NCBI GenBank assembly: GCA_947561585.1
Contig: CANNZV010001637.1
Span: 62,001 to 126,000, forward strand
From: Caprella mutica
Taxonomy: Eukaryota; Arthropoda; Malacostraca; Amphipoda; Caprellidae
Direction: 5' to 3'
Length of the DNA stretch: 64,000 nucleotides
Part shown: in pieces, positions 59,950 to 64,000 of the stretch
Layout of the letters: each line of letters opens with the position of its first letter
Numbering within the stretch: position 1 is the first letter of the stretch
The notes under the pieces: model-generated
Told to the model about the DNA's origin: nothing
What the model saw: only the letters and a program-made list of their open reading frames with translations
Database searches by the model: none
Translations under genes and position numbers: made by a program

Positions 59950-60550
59950 GATAATACTTTAAATTAATTACTTTAAGTTCTGATAGTACTTTAAATTAAT
60001 TACTTTAAGTTCTGATAGTACTTTAAATTAATTACTTTAAGTTCTGATAGTACTTTAAATTAATTACTTTAAGTTCTGATAGTACTTTAATTAAAGATGT
60101 TTATTAATAACTACTGCTTTGAACAGTACATTAAATTAAGTACTTTAAGTTCTGATAGTACTTTAAATTAAGTACTTTAAGTTCTGATAGTACTTTAAAT
60201 TAAGTACTTTAAGTTCTGATAGTACTTTAAATTAAGTACTTTAAGTTCTGATAGTACTTTATATTAAGTACTTTAAGTTCTGATAGTACTTTAAATTAAG
60301 ATGTCTATTAATAACTACTGCAATGAACAGTACATTAAATTAAGTACTTTAAGTTCTGATAGTACTTTAAATTAAGTACTTTAAGTTCTGATAGTACTTT
60401 ATATTAAGTACTTTAAGTTCTGATAGTACTTTAAATTAAGATGTCTATTAATAACTACTGCAATGAACAGTACATTAAATTAAGTACTTTAAGTTCTGAT
60501 AGTACTTTAAATTAAGAAGTATATTAATAGCTACTGCAATGAACAGTATA
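59950..60550. repeat. 32-bp minisatellite with higher-order structure
   Basis: Basic unit TACTTTAAATTAAGTACTTTAAGTTCTGATAG. A distinct interruption (ATGTCTATTAATAACTACTGCAATGAACAGTACATTAAAT) recurs at about 60088, 60300, 60440 and 60518, dividing the array into blocks of decreasing size. Early units read ATTAATTACTTT and later units ATTAAGTACTTT, so unit variants are grouped by block. Confidence 0.93.
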
Positions 60551-62995
60551 TATCTCTGTGTCAGTACCTAGTTATTTTTCTTACCGATCTCGTATATTGC
60601 AAAGACAGCGACACTTGAGTACCGTAACTATCGATGCAGCCACGATATATAAACACCCGATACATATACATAAATATCCACACGATACATAACTATTGCC
60701 GAAATAAATGAATAGAAATATAAAGTATCAGTTTTATCGCCACGTAAAATATTTTATAAAAGAATCTTAATGAATATTTTCTACCCATATTGTCCTCCAA
60801 TCTGAAGTAGGGAATACACTATTTATTGTATACTTTTTCTTATATGACCGAAAATGTGGAACCGACCGATAACTCGGAGTCAACCCTATAATTTTATAGC
60901 TCTCATTTTGCAAGCCCAAGAAATTTTGATACATATAGTAAATATAGTTTTTCTGATGTATTAGAAGTCCAAGGAATTCATCAATTCTGTACGTAATCAA
61001 TAAGTAATTATACTTTTGCAGAACATTACGAGTTCATTCATTCAGATTATCTTTGAAATTTATGAAAAGGATATTTGGTCAGGTAATTCATATCCCATTT
61101 CTGTTTAACCTGTTTTATTTGCTTTAATTCACTAAAATGGAAATAAATAGAAGATGTCATAGAAGAATCAGTTGAAATATTTCCTTCACAGTGTGAGTAA
61201 CAAGGTCTTTTCCCCATATATATTTATATATGTGAGTAACTATTTACTTCAAATCTCAAGCAACTCTCAAGATAAATGTTTACTATCGGAACAAAGTGGA
61301 ATCGTAAACTGGGATTCATTTTCTATTTATACACTATTCGTCATGTCTAGACCAAATTATTGCTTCGAAAAGGTCTTTGGGGCTTTTCTCTCTTCTCTTT
61401 AAATCGATTGTGATTCAGCGTATAAAGTTTTCAAAGGGAGGATAGTTTGGTTGTTTGGAAAATATTAGAAATGTGGGTCAATTGCTATTGTACGTATGCA
61501 CGCGCGTACATATAAAAGGAATCGTAAATCTATGTGTATGTATATTAGGAATCGTTAATCTGCGTGAATGTACATATATAATGAGAAGAATTTTGTTTAT
61601 GTACATAAGAAAACTGTGTACATATAATCTGCCATTTTTATATAATTTTGTATGTAGATAATTTTCGTTAAAATGGAAACTTGAAATCATATTTTTTTTG
61701 TCGAAACTAATACTTTTCGAGATATGAGGGTTAGAAGTTATTTATTCCCTATCTATTACTGATGAAAAGCAAAGTTTGAATTTCTTCTGATTTCCACGAA
61801 TTTCAAAATAGATTGGCATAAAGTATTTTGTTGTAACCACTGGTTTATTGTACTGTATCTAATAAAGATATTCTAGGACCTAGAAACTAAGTTAAATATA
61901 TTAGATGGTCTTTAGTAAATGCTGTGGATTAAACCTTCCTGGTTTTATAAATGGGCTGTCGATAAATTAAGGCCATCTGTTGATTCGAACAGACGATATA
62001 TGGAGCCATTTGAAAATGGCAGTGGCTCAGTTAATCAAGTTTGGGCCGAGGAAATAGCTTCAAGGACCCACCAAGGAGAGTGATGCGTGACGTCATCACA
62101 TCTGTCATCACCATGGCTCATCTTTTTGTTTCTTTGCAGGATGGAGGCGTGAGTGTACCTATTCACAAAAAGTTATAATAGACTGCTCTAGAAGGCGGAA
62201 GTTACTACATTTGCGAGTCCTAACTGTTTCAAATGAAACTAATTTAGAAAGTAATGGAAAATTTTAAGATTTACATTCTGTCGCGTAATCCCAAAGAAGA
62301 TTCTTAAGAAAAATAATTACGAGGTCTAGATTGAAATTCCTTGAAACTCAATATTGTTTGTGATAGCAAACGATGTTTTATATACAATTTACTAATTCGA
62401 TAAGAAGAAGAAGCTGTAATTAATACGATATAGTTGAAGGTCGGACATAATTTTATTGTAATTTCACACATAATTTTAAATTATCTATTAACCATGAAAG
62501 CAGTTGTTCATGCGAAGTACCTACAATATCTGCATTGAACAGCTCTCAATTGGATGCAATGAATCCACGAACAACTGCTTCAAAACACAGCTCCTGCAAG
62601 TGTTTACTAACAGTCTAAGTCTAATTGGATTAACTTCACTGCTCGTCTAGCCCCCATGCAAATGATGGGCCTAAATCTCACACTCTCTTTGCTGCAGTAT
62701 ACTCTCTATTTACTTGAAATAGAGTCGAATTTATCGGCTATAGCGAAGAGGTAAACACGCAGCTAATTTCCGTCTCTCAACGGTTAAACCATTACTATTC
62801 ATGTGTTTATAGTGGCCTTTGAATAAGTTATTCAGCGGACTTCTACAGATCAATATTATAGGGCTGGTGGTGACTGGAAGATGGCATTTACTGCAGAGGG
62901 GGGGGGGGGGTACATTGCTAGAAAGTCATTAGCTGCTGAAAAGCCTGACATAAAGGCCACCAACTTGCTTCTGATGCAGGAAAACCCAGTGCTGT

Positions 62996-63372
62996 TAGAA
63001 ACTTATTTTACCTGTTGATTAGTCATCGCTACTTGTAACAGACGTTATTTTACCTGTTGATTAGTCATCGCTACCTGTAGCAGACGTTATTTTACCTGTT
63101 GATTAGTCATCGCTACCTGTAGCAGACGTTATTTTACCTGTTGATTAGTCATCGCTACCTGTAACAGACGTTATTTTACCTGTTGATTAGTCATCGCTAC
63201 CTGTAACAGACGTTATTTTACCTGTTGATTAGTCATCGCTACCTGTAGCAGACGTTATTTTACCTGTTGATTAGTCATCGCTACCTGTAACAGACGTTAT
63301 TTTACCTGTTGATTAGTCATCGCTACCTGTAGCAGACGTTATTTTACCTGTTGATTAGTCAGTGCTACTTGT
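62996..63372. repeat. 42-bp minisatellite, about nine units
   Basis: Unit ACGTTATTTTACCTGTTGAT then TAGTCATCGCTACCTGTAGCAG. Units differ mainly at GTAGCAG against GTAACAG, with the two types interspersed. In the Shal intron, about 90 bases right of a run of G at 62899-62910. Confidence 0.95.
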
Positions 63373-64000
63373 ACCATAGTTAATCCTGTTAACACATTTA
63401 TCTCTTGTCATTTACCACTTCTAGGGTTCCAAAACTATAGATACTAGACTTCAGATTTTAATGGGATTCTATATGAACTTTATTCCATACTTCAGTACCT
63501 GATATTATTATTGTCTATCAATTACACAGGGAAGTTAAGACCGATAATATATTTTATTATGATAAATATCATAGTCCACAGTTTAACAAATATGGCTTAT
63601 GAGTTAAGTAGTCGGAAAGTGGGGACACAGACCCATTGAAGAGGTGTCATAAGATTGAAAGGCTGCAGCAAGTTCTACCATAGACAAGTGTTCACCCTGA
63701 TATAATTCCTGCACTCCTATCAAAAGTACTAGCGTCACATTTAAAAGCTATGCCTATATAATGAATAACTAACATATGGAGGTAGAAAGAAAGATCTTAA
63801 GATGGTATTGGAGAGTTGGGGGGATGTGGTTAACGAAAGAGAAAATAAGTAATTAACTACATAAGAGACCTTTGTGAAACTATTATTTTAGAGGTTTGAG
63901 TAGAAAAATAAAGTTATATATGAATTACAGTTATGTTAACAGACTTATTCATGTTAAAATACTTAATCATGTTAACAGACTTAATCATATTAAAATACTT

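Larger units (their letters stand above)
57566..64000 (+). other. Start of the long first coding intron of Shal
   Basis: No exon encoding the rest of the filter (YGDMVP) is found to the end of the window, so the intron exceeds 6.4 kb. It holds a family P MITE (59026-59192), one family P arm (about 60835-60890), three minisatellites, and a CRE-like TGACGTCA within GCGTGACGTCATCAC near 62088. Otherwise it is AT-rich without supported features. Confidence 0.8.

Noticed and set aside
62080..62160. Possible second Shal exon after TTTCTTTGCAG near 62140
   Set aside because: The following sequence (GATGGAGGCGTGA...) does not encode the expected YGDMVP continuation and quickly meets a stop.

Overview
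The window is AT-rich animal genomic DNA with spliced genes, GT-AG introns and very dense non-coding repeats. An arthropod, probably an insect, is the best fit: the Shal (Kv4) potassium channel exon is strongly insect-like, and the mitochondrial ribosomal protein mS38 gene has the arthropod-type C-terminal extension. I cannot name the species. I see no bacterial-type features, CRISPR arrays, tRNA or rRNA genes.

Layout. 18-4816 (+): last ten exons of sphingosine-1-phosphate lyase; the 5' end is outside the window. 6575-8719 (-): at least three exons of a gene I do not recognise, one of which runs into a 28-bp minisatellite. 8.7-34.6 kb: no convincing host gene. It is a repeat landscape holding a 28-bp minisatellite (10.6-11.1 kb), nested TTAA-flanked fold-back elements (13.3-14.6 kb), a 5.24-kb DNA element with 8-bp target duplications (15.09-20.33 kb), a very large imperfect palindrome (25.6-27.9 kb), and a complex modular repeat (21.2-22.2, 28.0-33.3 and again 50.3-51.9 kb). 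34741-44065 (+): four coding exons of a huge, mostly disordered, acidic, lysine-rich protein of about 2,686 residues, probably nuclear, with many candidate SUMO-interacting motifs. 48020-50196 (-): six exons of mS38/AURKAIP1. 52.1-54.5 kb: a decayed LINE on the minus strand, itself hit by a fold-back element. 56451-57565 (+): first coding exon of Shal, ending inside the pore filter. 57.6-64 kb: the first part of a long Shal intron, with three minisatellites.

The genes look like unrelated neighbours on a chromosome, not a pathway cluster. The most unusual structure is the modular repeat. Several module types share one A/T-rich linker carrying AATTAATTCCTATGTT (or its complement), and each type repeats its own 6-10 base 'word' (GTCGGTGGA, CTGCGGGAGA, TACGAACA, AATTGGC, GGCGAC, TTGGAGA, CGGAGTT, GACGTGGG) in direct and inverted orientation at similar relative places. 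I know of no described element with this word-swapping architecture. A palindromic MITE family with arms resembling GGTAAGTTACGAATTATCGG is also present in about twenty full or partial copies.
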